A stretch of 64,000 nucleotides of DNA from Rhizophlyctis rosea. Lineage: Eukaryota > Chytridiomycota > Chytridiomycetes > Rhizophlyctidales > Rhizophlyctidaceae. Under the pieces are notes generated by a model. The model was not told where the DNA came from and did not search any database. It was given only the letters and a program-made list of their open reading frames with translations. Location: positions 124,001 to 188,000 of the forward strand of contig JADGJC010000029.1 in assembly GCA_027596075.1 (NCBI GenBank), in the 5' to 3' direction. The translations under genes were made by a program, and so were the position numbers. Below, piece by piece: positions 49,113-61,383 of this stretch (within the stretch, counting starts at the first letter, position 1; each line of letters opens with the position of its first letter).

Positions 49113-51131
49113 TTATGTTTTCTTCTTTCTGCTGGTGGAATACCAAACCTTTACGCTGAAATCTGCTGAACAGGATGCCAGTATTGGTTCTGATGGGTGG
49201 AAATCTACGGCGTAGACCCTATCCGTATGTCCCTCCAGTCGTTGCACCAACTCTCCTGTACCCTGTTGACGTACATAGTGTTAGTAGCGCACCAGCTGAT
49301 TTGCATGGGAGCAAGGTTTTGTTTTCTCACCTCCGCCCCTCCCACACTGTACACGTAAACAAACGGATCCGCACTGCCTGTTGCGAGCAGAATGCTAGTT
49401 TCCATTCCTTTATCCTTTTCATAACTGTGATGACGCGTCAACAGTCAGTCCACGAGTATCTCCGTAATTAGTCAATCAACATACTTCGTTTTGTCCTCCG
49501 CATCCGGTTGCAGCTCATCTTTTCCATATACGGGCTCGTGACTGCCCACTCGCTTTATTCGCGAACCTTGAAAAAAGCATGAGCATGGTTCAGCATCCAC
49601 TCTCATTCCACGCTCTTACCATCTTTCACATAGAAAAAGGAGCTCTTTATCGGGAAGTTCTTGTTCTTGTATCCCTTCAGTGCATGCATAAGACGCAGGT
49701 TGCTTTGAGGCGGTGAGAAACCGCGGTCGTACACGCGCATCACTGCAGATAGCGGTTGGTTGACGATTGACAGTTTTGCAATGACAACACAAACAAACCA
49801 TTATCGTAGCTGTTTACAGCCATGAACCGCGGCTCTTCATCTGAGAGCGCAGGAATTTAGTAGGTGCAATCGAACGGCGGACCAGATGGTCTGCAAACAT
49901 ACCTATGCCGGTATTACAGACGGCGATATGTGAAATGGGCTTCTTGGTGGGCTCATTCAATACTGATTGTATGCATTTCCCAGATCGAACGTCCCAAGTT
50001 TTCAAAAAGCCGCCAGCGTCGGCTGAAGTGACGTATGTGCCGTCTTGATAAGCATATCTGAGAGGTCATAATCCATGCGTCGTTAGTCGAAGGTGGATCA
50101 GTCAGACTTTCTTCATGCCGAGATACTAACATTGAGTTGACCATTTGATCATTCCGCATTACTAATGCTGCATCAGGTTTCCGTCTATCTACCATACTAA
50201 GCACATTCCTGGATGTCCCGCTGAAGAATATGTTTCGATCTGGAATCCGAAAGACCATCAGCTTGAAGTCCATTGTCACAGAACACATATGAACATGCCT
50301 ACCTGAAGGGTTATATTTCACGCATTGTACAAAGCCTTCAACTGTGAAGGAGTCCACCAATTTCCCGCTCTCCACGTCCCATATTTTACATGTCTGATCA
50401 TAAGATCCCGACAGAAGCTCCGCCGAATCATGCGACCATGACAGATCGCATACGTTGAGGTTATGTTTTTTGAGACAATGGATCTACGAAAAACAGCTTA
50501 GTATGCCCACACCGAGTCAGCTTCCAGTCAACACGAACAAACCTCCTTCTGGCTTGCACTTGCATCCCAAATGCGGACTGTTTTGTCAAACCCGCCGGAT
50601 GCAATGTATTTGGCGCAAGGTGAATACTGCACTGCATAGACGGCTCCTCCATGTCCCTGAGCCACCGATTAGAAAGAAGGTAGCTGACGACTTGAAAAAC
50701 CCTCACCTTCAGCTCGTGCTTCAAGTAGAATGTTCTTCGGTCCTTTGTTTTGTCGCGTGGTACGTCGGCTGGAGCCTGCTAGTCAAAGATGGCGCCCTTT
50801 ATTGCAACTCGGAGCCAAAACTCAGCGCATACCAAACATGTCCGTCTGATCCGCGCCTGTCATCTTTCCCGGTTCTACGCTTGTCGTCGAGTCTATGTCC
50901 AAAGCCTCTAGCGAGTCGATTGGGAAGGGCAGCACCTTGTGAGCCATCGTGTTATATCTTGCTGAGAGTTCATAGAGCGACTTTTTTAGGGCGGCATTTT
51001 CCTGCGGAATTTCTTAATAGTCTGAACATACACTATGACAGTCTCCAGGTTGGTGGTACCTTCTCCAAGACATCCACTCTCTGCCGTAGCCCCCTCGCTT
51101 CCTTTGATAACTTATCCTGTTGCGAGTCCAT
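49113..51131 (-). CDS. WD40-repeat protein with N-terminal coiled coil
   Basis: Many short exons on the minus strand. The start MDSQQDKLSKEARGLRQRVD, then ENAALKKSLYELSARYN, suggests a coiled coil. After FPIDSLEALDID the WD repeats begin: GHGGAVYAVQYSPCAKYIAS, GGFDKTVRIWD, CDLSWSHDSAELLSGSYDQT, CKIWDVESGKLVDSF, SMVDRRKPDAALVMRNDQMV, TYVTSADAGGFLKTWDVRSG and VMRVYDRGF. The last is LEGHTDRVYAVDFHPSEPIL, ASCSADFSVKVW, before the stop at 49113. Seven blades are plausible. The repeats identify a beta-propeller scaffold, but I cannot name the orthologue. Exon phases for the first three WD exons were checked and agree. Confidence 0.85.
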
Positions 51132-51911
51132 CCTGGGAAATGCAGTCAAGATGCCACGACAGCACTGTCATTCGATAAGCGGTGGGCGACTGGACTATCT
51201 GACGGCATAAGCGATCATAACGAACGCGGAGTGCGTGAGGAAGATGACGATCGGGGAAGAATTGTCGGCGATGTTGACTTTAGAGCGTGGGAAAGCAGAG
51301 TCATTTCCATCTGAAGCAAGAGGAGTCGTGTGGCGCAAAATGTGTTGACCATATACACAGTCACCGCGTGACAGCGCTATAAGCCTCACCAGTTCTGGTG
51401 GCGGTGTTCATCAAAATGTGGCACAGTTCGCACTACGCGCTTCATTTGTGCGTCTTCCAGAAGGATTTACATTTACCCTCGGAAAACAATTGGAGCCAAT
51501 ATCACTAAATGAAGATAACGATGGCCATTTATTGATACTCCACGAACAAGACGCATTAAACGATCAGGGTCTGGTAGGGTCCACGCTGAATTTTCGGGAA
51601 AAGTGATGGTCAACCGTCAGCGGTTTTGTGGTTACCCAAAAGGGGCCAGAAAGCGTGGAGACGGTTGGCCCTGCTTGGAGGTCACGTCAACCCTCAGATC
51701 GTGGGGTTCCTCACTTGGTTTCACTCACTTGTTTTTCCTATGAAACTTGGCCTCAGCTGTGTTTCCCTACTACGCATCATGCCAAGGCAATAATAACGCC
51801 GATCAATCAGCCATTTAGCTGGTCCACCGCGGCGGTCCAGCTTGCTTAGACTGTCTCGTGACTTGGGTGAGTGTTTGTTTGTGACAGCGCCAGGTTCCTT
51901 GGAAAATGGTC

Positions 51912-51981
51912 TCGCTTTCCCTGCCATTCTGAACCTGATTTTCGCTTTCCCTGCCATTCTGAACCTGATTTTCGCTTTCCC
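51912..51981. repeat. 30-bp tandem repeat, 2.3 copies
   Basis: A 30-bp unit beginning TCGCTTTCCCTGCCATTC is repeated exactly at 51912-51941 and 51942-51971, followed by the first 10 bases of a third copy. Confidence 0.9.
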
Positions 51982-52029
51982 AAACTTAGTCAAGTTTCAA
52001 CTTCACCTGAGGGACAAGAAGCGCGACGT

Positions 52030-52047
52030 CGTTCCCGTGCGGGAACG
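52030..52047. repeat. 18-bp perfect palindrome
   Basis: CGTTCCCG-TG-CGGGAACG, 8-bp arms with a 2-nt centre, about 195 bp upstream of the transporter start. Could be a dimeric transcription-factor site or chance. Confidence 0.6.
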
Positions 52048-52242
52048 TAGTGCGTAAGACGACGCAAGGCTTACACTGTGCGCAAGTTCCTAAATAAGTC
52101 TTGGACGTGGACGGTCATTCTGCCAGAGAAAGCCCAGCTTTTGCTTCACTACTTGTAACGACAGTTACTAGTAGCATTTTCATTTCTTCTTCACCACACT
52201 CCTCTTTCAAACGCTCGGTCCAAGCAAAATTTGGACCGTACG

Positions 52243-54376
52243 ATGGTAGAGGTTTACAGTCCAATCTTCTCGACATCCTCAAGCTCCAGCACCTACTCAG
52301 ATACCACCGATACCCCCTTCAACGATGAAGAACCCGAACCGGACCCCGACCTCGACGATTACGTCCACTTGAAAGACTCCAAGCAGAAGGAGCGTTCTCG
52401 TCTCATCCTTCCGTCTTCCAAAAGCTACTCCACCTTTGAAAGACCGTACAGCAGCGTTCCTTTCCTCAATGCCGACATCAAGTATCCGGACGAGACGGCT
52501 CCACTTGTGTACTACCAACGGAAGAAGTCTGTCGTTATTGGAAATGACGGGTTGGTGGATATGGAAAAGGGAGGGTTGTATGAAGCTGCACCGACTGTTG
52601 AGGTGCATAGTTTAGGCGATGGAGGAGGAGTGGATGGGTCCGTAGACGCGGATGAGGGCAACAAGATTAAAGAAACTGGGCTGCCAGAGCCCACTATCTT
52701 CTCCAGCACCGTCAACATGATCAACACCATCCTGGGGACATGTATGATGAGGTGCGTTCTTTCCCGCGAGCATGACAGTAGAACGAAGCATTGCAACTGA
52801 TGTTCCTCTCATTTAGCATGCCCTATGCCTTCGCCCGACTTGGTCTCATTCCGGGCGTATCTCTCGTTCTCCTCTCCGCCATCATTACTTGGTTCTCCCT
52901 CCGCATCCTCATCTCCTCCGCCCAGTTCCCGCACCATCTCGGAGCCCGAACTGTTACGGAGCGACTTACATTCTTCACGCCCTCTGGCGCACCATCATAT
53001 GCAATCTTATCACGAACCTCCATGGGCGCCTCTTCCGCCTGGTGGGTCGACTTGCTGGTCGCCATGAGCTGCTTTGGCTTCGCTGTGGGGTACCTGGTGG
53101 CGATTGGAGAATGTATGCCGAGACTTGTGACAACTGTTTTGCCTGGCATGGAGATGGGGGAGGGATTTTTGGCGCTGCTGTTGATGAACAAACGCTTTTG
53201 GATGTTTGGTAAGATTTCCCTCTAGTGCTGTTGCTCTCAATTGCATCGTACTCATTCCGTTTTAGCCGCCTTATTCCTCCTAGTCCCACTTGCTCTATCA
53301 CGAGACGTGGATGATTTTTGGTGGTTCTCAAATACTGCCTTGGCTTGTGCACTATACTTAGCTGCAGTTGTCATTGGCCTATTTGTATCCGGATCCGTTG
53401 GCGGAGAGGGTGGCCTTACTACTCCACCGCCTGCTGGCAACAGTAGCTGGCAGTGGTTCGTCTATGAGGGCGAGATTGCGGAAGTAGTACCAGTCTTCCT
53501 ATTTGCGTTCACATGTCAGCAGAATGTGAGTTCTGCGTTTGGCTTCCATGGAGGTAGCGCGAGAATACTGACGGAGGCATATGGATTTACAGATTTTCAG
53601 TGTGTACAATGAACTTGTCGCAGCAACAGCACGCGCAAAAGCAAGCGGAAAGCCGCAACGACCCGGTGGAGCATCTGTTCATGACATCTACAAGATCATT
53701 GACTTGGCGGTTGCGACATGTGCGTTTACGTACATCTCGGTCGGCGTTGCTGGATATATCGCATTTGGGGATGGCGTCGACTCAATTCTTCTGAACAACT
53801 GTAAGCCTAATCAGTTTTCTGTCTGAATTTAGTTGTCATTATTTTAACAAGCAGTGTTCTTGACCAGACGGCAACGGCTTCCCTGTCCTAGTTGGTCGCC
53901 TCGCCTACGCAATGCTCGCCGCCTTATCCTATCCTATCTACGTCCACCCCTGCCGCGATGCGGTTGACTCGTTCCTATCATCCTGCTGCGCGACATGGTA
54001 CGGCCCATCCTGCACATTTACAGCCCAGCCCGCCACTCCAATGACAGCCGGAAGTGCCATCCGTGTACCAACCTGGTCTCGCATAACCTTCCACCTCCGT
54101 TCATGGACTGAAACGGAAGCCATTGCGCGATTGAGCGTCACCTCCGCTCTAGTGTTTCTCACCTATGCAGCGGCATTGGGCGTCCCAAGTTTGGATACTG
54201 CGTTAACCTTAGTGGGCGCTACGGGAGGCGTAGTGGTGTGCTTTGTGCTCCCGAGCGTCTTTTGGTGTTTCGGAGCTGGGAGAAGGAGGAAGAGGGAGAG
54301 GTTTGCGGCGGCGGTAGTTGCTGCCCTAGGATTGGTTTGCGGTTTAGCATCAGTGGTTGAATGTTGGAAGGGTTGA
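52243..54376 (+). CDS. Vacuolar-type amino-acid transporter (AVT/SLC38 family)
   Basis: Several plus-strand exons encode an acidic, Ser-rich cytosolic N-terminus of about 150 residues, then around 10-11 membrane spans. The first core block, ETGLPEPTIFSSTVNMINTI, LGTCMMSMPYAFARLGLIPG, is the signature entry of the AAAP family. Others are SFLVDLLVA-like AWWVDLLVAMSCFGFAVGYL, EIAEVVPVFLFAFTCQQNIF, SVYNEL, CAFTYISVGVAGYIAFGDGV, NGFPVLVGRLAYAMLAALSY, PIYVHPCRDAVDS and ALTLVGATGGVVVCFVLPSV. Closest in style to yeast AVT5/6/7, which export amino acids from the vacuole; substrate not assignable from sequence. Ends at TGA 54376, convergent with the expansin-like gene. Confidence 0.93.
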
Positions 54377-54647
54377 AGTTAGTTTGTAGCAAGTCCGCAA
54401 GTGAAGTATGAGCATGTAGGGGCATTCAATTGTATGACAATATTATTGAAGCTTAAGTTATGATGATTTTACTTTGACGATGTTACTTGAGATATTCCTA
54501 TTGCTGCCACATCACCGCGATGGCTTTTCCTGAGTCTATTGAATGCTAACTTTTTGCTATTTTTTTGCTACAAGCGACATCTAATTATGAACTATGCAAT
54601 GCCATGCAGACTATTTACTTATCTACCTTCCACCACCGGCGGACACA

Positions 54648-55423
54648 TTACGGCGCTATAATCCCGGTATTGATGACCCAATCTGCCGACATGCCTCCAA
54701 CTTTGAAAGTGGTGTCCACCGCCAGCTTGTTACAATCCACCGCCCACCAGGTTACGTTGGCCACAGTCCCTATCACAAATGCCTCATCCCACCCTCCCAC
54801 CAGGTCCGCGAAAGCGGATCGCGATAGATCGACTCCGTGCAGGCCTTTACAGCCAGGGCATGCGTCAACGATCTGGACTATGGTTGTTGTTCCGGTGGTG
54901 GGGAGGTAGAGTTGGATGCATTTGCCGCATACTGCAGCGGGTCCTAGGGTGGTATATTGTAGCGTGTTCTAACGCATAGACCCATTGATGCGTCCGATAT
55001 TAGAACAACCTTCGTCAAGAGAAGCTTATCAGAGTATCCTTACCAGAGCTGCAAACTTATTGAAATTCTTCGGAAGAATCAGATTATCGTTTCCTAATGC
55101 GTTGTAACAAGCACCGTACCACCCGCCATTCGCCGGTCCTATAGGTGGTGGATCTGCTCCCGATTGTATGGATTTATCTGCATGCGGCTTTGTGTAAGCA
55201 AGGTTGATGCTTGTGGCCCAAATGATAGGCCACGTCACTCACATCCATCGCCATAATATGTTACCCGTCCGGTAAATCTCGAGTCCGTCCAGAGGCGAGT
55301 AGCCGGCGATGGTGGTAGCTTGTTCAATTGCGGATCGGGAGACCGCGGCTCATGGGATGGGGCCGAAAGGACTCGGGATAAGGAGAGCAGGAAGAATATC
55401 GTGAAAGTTGCTGGCAGATGCAT
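54648..55423 (-). CDS. Secreted expansin-like protein (double-psi beta-barrel)
   Basis: Three exons (55423-55243, 55177-55044, 54968-54648) join in frame to 211 aa. Residues 1-20 are a signal peptide (MHLPATFTIFFLLSLSRVLS). The barrel domain starts RFTGRVTYYGDG and contains GWYGACYNALGNDNLILPKN, CGKCIQLYLPTTGTTTIVQI, VDACPGCKGLHGVDLSRSAF and a WWAVDCNKL strand. TYYGDG, the CGKC pair and the D-CPGC-DLS motif are diagnostic of expansin/loosenin/EG45-type proteins. No CBM63 domain follows, so loosenin-like action on cellulose or chitin is possible. With the xylanase it suggests a plant-wall lifestyle. Confidence 0.93.
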
Positions 55424-56187
55424 GGTCTCTCATAGTTTCGTCAGGATGAAGTATTCAACTCATCGTCGTCTTGGGAGGCTACTGTTGTCGTATCAAAAGT
55501 CGAGCGCTTCCTACGTCGGGAGATTGACGAATGACGTTCAGTTCATAATCAACAACCGCAAAATATCAATTTTTCAATGTAGACGATCGTATGCCTCTTC
55601 CGTGCTCGATCAGGGTCCTCGGAGGATAGCGGCTTTTTAAGGTTTTTGACGCAATGTTCGGATTCATTGAACGTTTAGGCATCAGACAGAGAAAAATAGC
55701 TTGGCAGACCAATCCGTGACGGACTGACAATCAACTCCAGAAACATGCAGGGTATATACCGTACGGCAAAGAGGAGGCAAACCTTTAGCGGTTTCGACTG
55801 GGCGTGGTTACTTTGACCAAGGGCAAACTTCGTGACCCCTCCTTCTCTTCTTTCTTCTGATTGAGATGACGGCTTTTCTCTAAGGTATGCTGTGGAAAAG
55901 AAAAGCTTACTGTAGAATGTAATTGCACAATGCTAATCTCTGCTCGGTCAAAGCATCGAGGATATCAAAGTGAGCGGGGGAGCGAAAAAGGGTCCAATGC
56001 GACCAAATTGCTTACGCAAACCGTCCAGCCCTATTCTTTCGAGACCAACTCTCATGTTGGAAAAGGCTCTCCGGGCTGTCGTGTTTTTGGCTAGTCGCAA
56101 GTGCTGCCAAGTTGTCCTTGCTCCATCTTCATCGCACTGGACTCAGCAGTCGTGACACGATCTCAAAGGCGGTGGCCAACATATCAA
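55424..56187. other. Intergenic, divergent promoter region
   Basis: About 760 bp between the expansin-like gene and WDR82. No feature recognised. Confidence 0.5.
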
Positions 56188-58074
56188 TGCCAACACTACG
56201 AGGGCCTGGCGGGGGCGGGCAAGGGGTAGGACTTACGAAGGAGGTGCTACTGACTTTTCAGAGCGGTAAGCCGTATCAGATCTCCCTAGCTTGTGGAAAA
56301 GGTCCTAAACACGCTTTGAAGCCAAGGTGTTCAACGAAAACGAAAAACAAATCACTTCCATCGATTTCGACTGGACAGGAGACTTATGTGCGACCGCTTC
56401 AGAAGACGAGACTATCCATGTATATGACTGCAAGCGTGGGGTGTAAGTGTTTGAATTCACTTCTTACCTTTTGCCCGACTGTGGGAAAGACGGACTATCT
56501 CTAACGGTCTTCGCCGCCCTTTTTGATCTGTGCTATTTTTCGATCGGCCGCAGAGAGTCTCGTATGACCCGCAGTCAAAAGTACGGGTGTCATCTTGCAA
56601 GATTCACGCACAAGTCAACGAACATCATATATGCGAGCACGAAGCAGGATCGTAAGTAAACAAAGCTTTGTGCAAGTGGGCACTTGTTGGAGGAAGTAAT
56701 CGCGACTTTGTTCATGACAGACGCTATCAGATACATGTCATTGCATGATAACAAGTTCCTGCGATACTTCCGTGGGCATGATGAGAAGTGGGTAGTTTTC
56801 ATAGCTGGGCTGTTGTCGCCAAGAGCTGCGCGGAAACAGCAACTGACTTGTGTTCACGCATCAGGGTCGTATCACTTGAGATGGCACCGCACAATGACAC
56901 ATTCATGTCTGCCTCGTTGGACAGTACCGTTAGACTGTGGGATCTACGTGCAGCGCAATGCCAGGTAAGAGGCATATTCAGCTACTTCAAATCGTATACT
57001 AGCCATTCAAATCGAACTCTGCCCACAGGGACGCATCCACGTCCCAGACAGAAGCCGTCCCTCCGTAACAATGGACCCAGAAGGCGCCATCTTCGCCATC
57101 GCCTACGCCAACCATATCAGCCTTTACGACTTTGAAAATTTTGACATTGGCGCATTCGATACTTTCAATATTGAACCAGCGCGTGGAGAGAAGGTCCCCA
57201 TCATCACCGCCATCTCCTTCTCAAACGATGGCAAGCGGATCCTCGCCTCCACAGCTGGGTCGGCGATGTATGTCCTGAATTCGTATAGAGGCTTTGTGAC
57301 GCATAAGCTGGTTGGGCATCAGAACATCAATTCGGAGGATTTGGTGGGGTGCTTCACGCCGGATTCGCGGTTTGTTATGTGTGGTATGTCTTGACATTGA
57401 ACCATGAGCGTAAAGAGGATGCTGCCACTGGGAAGATGCCAACCGCCTCTTTCACCCACCCCAAAATAGGATCATCAACAGGCACCGTCCACTTTTGGGA
57501 CTTGGGGCCTTCCCCAGAAGACGCACAAAACGAAATGGCCCCACCAGAGACAGAAATCACCACACGACCATTCTCTGAAATTGGGGGGCACGAGGACACC
57601 ACACGGACTGTCGGGTTCAATCCAACATATGCCATGTGCATCACGGCGGATTCCTCATTGGTGAGTGGGATAGGAGTGTCAAGGATCATGTCCATTTTTT
57701 TCCGCAACCGATCCCGATTCCCCATCATTGCTCCAGTCAATGCAAATGGTGGTTTCAATAATTCACGATCGAAGATTGATCTTTGTCTGTGATGACTTCC
57801 ATACTGGTTGGCGGACCTACATTCGTGTAATCTCCTTGCCCGCCAATCGATACGTTCATCATATATTATGTCTTATAAGCGATGTTCTGATCCTTCCATC
57901 GTACACGTCAAACAGGCTTTTTGGACACCAACCCTCGATAAAGTAGATGGATCGACCACTTACAATCCAGCGGAATGGACAGATTCGCCAGCGACCGCTC
58001 CAACAACACTTCCCACAAGATCGTCTTCAGCCATGGGGAAGCGGCCTTCCCACGCGATGGATATCGACACATGA
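56188..58074 (+). CDS. SWD2: WDR82/Swd2 WD40 protein
   Basis: WD40 subunit shared by the Set1/COMPASS H3K4 methyltransferase and transcription-termination complexes. The start is the Met in [20 protein letters not shown]. Spliced blocks follow: [155 protein letters not shown], and GTVHFWDL. The [19 protein letters not shown] and QKYGC segments are specific to WDR82/Swd2. The tail is Ser/Thr/Pro-rich. About nine exons; the 3' end converges on TRM1 with 140 bp between stops. Confidence 0.94.
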
Positions 58075-58214
58075 AGTCCCCACAACACTCCAACCCTTTC
58101 TGTAAATATTGAATTTTGTATATACTCATGTGAAAAAAATGACAGAGCAAGTTCTATTTTACAATTATGTACATGGTGCTGTGAGAGTGATTTGTCACAT
58201 TTTGTTATGCTGTT

Positions 58215-61035
58215 TTAGTTGGACGGACCGGATTCCTGCAATTTGGGTTTTTTCGCATCCGTACCGTCAGCATCGTCGCCGGCTGTGGCCATGTCTTCTG
58301 GCTTTCTCTTTGATGATGTTGGAGCATCCGCACCATTGGCAGGACCGGATGACGGTGCCTCAGCCTTTGGTTTAGAGGAGTTGTTCTTCGCTGCGCTTTT
58401 GGTTCCAGCCTTCGCCTAGTGCCCCAAATCGCGCTATTAGCACTTGATTGCAGTAAAGGCATTCCAAGTTCGACGCTTACCATAGGACCCCAGTTCCTCG
58501 TGGGATTTTCTTGGAATCGAACTAGTTTGATCTTCCGCGACGGCGGGTCCGCATTGGGATGTTTGGTGAAACTGATATCAAGCCTGAGAGTGGGCGAGAC
58601 GCGTCAATACATCGACCATGGAAGGTGAATACGACGTTATACTAACGTTCTTGGCTTCTGCAAGATGATTGTTCCCGGCGCATTTGGCAGCTGCCGTTTG
58701 ACTGGGTTTTCTTCTACCCATTTGCGCATGATATCCCACATGACGGTAGATGGGGCATTGGTCTTGATGGAGCCCGCCATGGCATGTGAAATTGAAACTT
58801 TGAAGCCGAGATGAAGGATTGCCGAACTGCATAGGAATGTTATCAGAAACCGTCTCAAACTTGGCACTTCTCTTGTTTCCGTACCAAATGCCGGACATTG
58901 GTGGTGTGTTGGAATGAACGACCCCAGTCAATGCGGGAAGGGTATAGTAGAGAGGAATAGGCAATTCCTGTGGGCAAAACGTAAGTAAAGCGATTGTGTT
59001 CAGATGCGAATGGCGGTGACATGTCCTGTCAGCTCAATCTGGATGTCATACCTCAAATGCCACTGTCAACATCCCCTGCATTCTCGGACTAGTTCCATAT
59101 TTCTTGGGTTCAGCTTTGATATGGCGGAGCATTTGTGCGAGGAACTGACGGTCGTGGATTGGTGCAGCCCAGAACGGTCCTCCGGTCTATTGATGTTCAG
59201 CGTAAGCGGTTGTGTGCATATGCATGATAAGCGCAATCAAAAACGTACATGGGACCTCTTTCCGCAATGTTGACATGCCTGGTTGACAACCGGGCCCGTA
59301 ACAGGACCACCTTTTCCTAAACCATCAAGATCATAGGTTTTGCCAATCTGTTGCGTTTCGAATGTCTTGCAGCCGATGCAGCTGTAGACGAGGCCCGATT
59401 TGCTGTCGAGGTCCAATTCAGACACTTTCACATGGATGCACACGTTTGTAGTAACGTAACTTACCCAGCCGCGGCCTTCACCTGCGCTGCAGATGTATAC
59501 ACACGAACAAACACTCGTACGTAAAAGTCGATGCTGAAACTGGCAAGGGGAGCGATGTATCTTTTGTAGCGAGCAGCAGTGGTTGAAAGGGTGTGGAGAA
59601 GGATTCTGAGAGCCTGAGGTATTCATCAGTTGTTGCGCTTTGCGAGCAATAGCAGCGATAGCGCGTACCAATTCATGGCAATATGGGGCATTGGGGATCG
59701 GCATACCACCATATTTTGCCCAGCAGGCTTCCGGTTGGCTTCCTGCCAGAACGGCCAGATCCGTACAAGTGATGCAGAGAAGGCCTTCAAAAAATACCGT
59801 TAGATACATGGATTGCTCACGTCACCGACTTCCGCTAGTCACCTCCTTCTGAGACTGCTTGCACAGCTCCATCCAGAAAGGGAGCAGCTGAACCGTACGG
59901 ATCCTGTACATCCGCACATTAGCGCTGTTCGATTTTACAAGCGCCAGATGCACATACCAAATCAATAACGTCATATCGCTTATTCGAAGATAAAGCTTGA
60001 TACATTGCAAAGCTGCGCATGTCTTTGAGTTGATGTTTACCTCCGCGAAAGTGACGAAACGGGTTCATACCTGGCATCTCCCACAGTCGGCGTTACCCGA
60101 TCCTCTACCCCATTGTCCTTGGCATTTCTTTCAATGGCATCAACAGCAGTTGGCAGTAAATCGTTCGCCACAATGTTTCCCACATGATCCAGTTCCTTTG
60201 CGTAACGAATAGATCTCAATCCACTCGCCGCCAGAGCCTCCAACACATTGAACTTGTGGTTCTTCAAGTCCGGTGTGTCATCCTGCTCGGCTGGGTCGTC
60301 AAGCTTGATCTCTTCTAGAGTGTCTAGCCATCGCAAAGGTGAAGCAGCGGCCTCAAAGTCAAAGTTGGCGCGTTTTTCCTTTCGACGAGCGGGTTTGGAC
60401 AGTTCTTTATTCGAGGACGCAGTGGCGGACGGGTCCAGTGGGGTTGAATTTGTGGTATCGACTTCCATGGACTTCACAGATGGTGAGTCCGTTTTCTCCT
60501 TTACGCTATCAGCCTTCACATCATCGTCAGATGCTGCCCTTTCAACTGAGCCACGCGAAAGGTTAGACCTGGCAAAATGGAAAGTTACGACTATAATACC
60601 TTTTCTCGCAAGCTGCCGTTCTGTTCGATTTGGCTTGCCTCGAACGCGCTCAGTCAAGAAGATCTTACTCCAAGTATTTATGGCAGCGACAGACTGCCGA
60701 GAAAGATATGACGCATTCACACGTTAGTCAGGACCCTTCTAGTTGAAGGCTTCCAGGGTTGCGCAAAATCATTCATACCAGGTCACGGTTGAACTCCTGC
60801 ACAGGATTGTAAAACACCGCGTTGGATGGGAAGGAAATACAAGCTTGACCTGTTATTCAATGGGAGACTTGCGCGTTAAAACATGCACTCACCCATTACA
60901 CCACCAAGACCAGGAATGTTGTTGTTGTTTACCTTCCGTTACAAAGACCCTGCCGTGTTCCTCGCGCGATTTGAAACTCGGCGTCGCTTCACGATGGTCC
61001 ACACGCTTCTTTTTCTTCTCGCTCTTGTCAGCCAT
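58215..61035 (-). CDS. TRM1: tRNA (guanine26-N2)-dimethyltransferase
   Basis: Dimethylates G26 of cytosolic and mitochondrial tRNAs. The minus-strand exons begin [20 protein letters not shown] and continue [40 protein letters not shown], the family's opening. Then come [20 protein letters not shown] (after an acidic, Ser/Lys-rich insert), [40 protein letters not shown] (SAM site), [37 protein letters not shown] and CYAKYGG-type CWAKYGGMP. The zinc finger is [10 protein letters not shown]...[15 protein letters not shown]. Later parts are [20 protein letters not shown] and the tail ending [11 protein letters not shown]. About ten exons. One stretch near 60570-60605 may hold a very short intron; it was left unresolved. 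Confidence 0.94.
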
Positions 61036-61383
61036 CGTGCAAACAGTATCGGTTTCAACCGTGAGAAAGTGATGCGATGCAGGAAATGTGCAAGAGAAAG
61101 GAGCTTTGGGAGAGGATATTTTTGGACACACGAAGTGTGGCTTACTGCAGCATTGCTGTGCCGCTGAGGTGGCTTATTCGTTCGATGTCGGAATTGATCG
61201 GGCTTGTCACTCAGCAGTCACATTCGGCACATTCGCATACCCTCCCTTTCATCTTTGCTCATCCCATCGTCAAGGGCTTCCCAGTACCCCTATCCACTGG
61301 CAAATACGCTAGAGGTCAGCAGTGCCATCAGCACCACTGGGCTCCTTCTTGAGGTCACTGACAGAGGTCGCACACTTTAAACC
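61036..61383. other. Divergent promoter region of TRM1 and SDHA
   Basis: About 350 bp between start codons. No further feature recognised. Confidence 0.5.

Larger units (their letters stand above)
51132..52242. other. Intergenic, divergent, contains a tandem repeat and a palindrome
   Basis: About 1.1 kb between the WD40 gene and the transporter. Holds the two repeats listed separately; no gene recognised. Confidence 0.5.
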
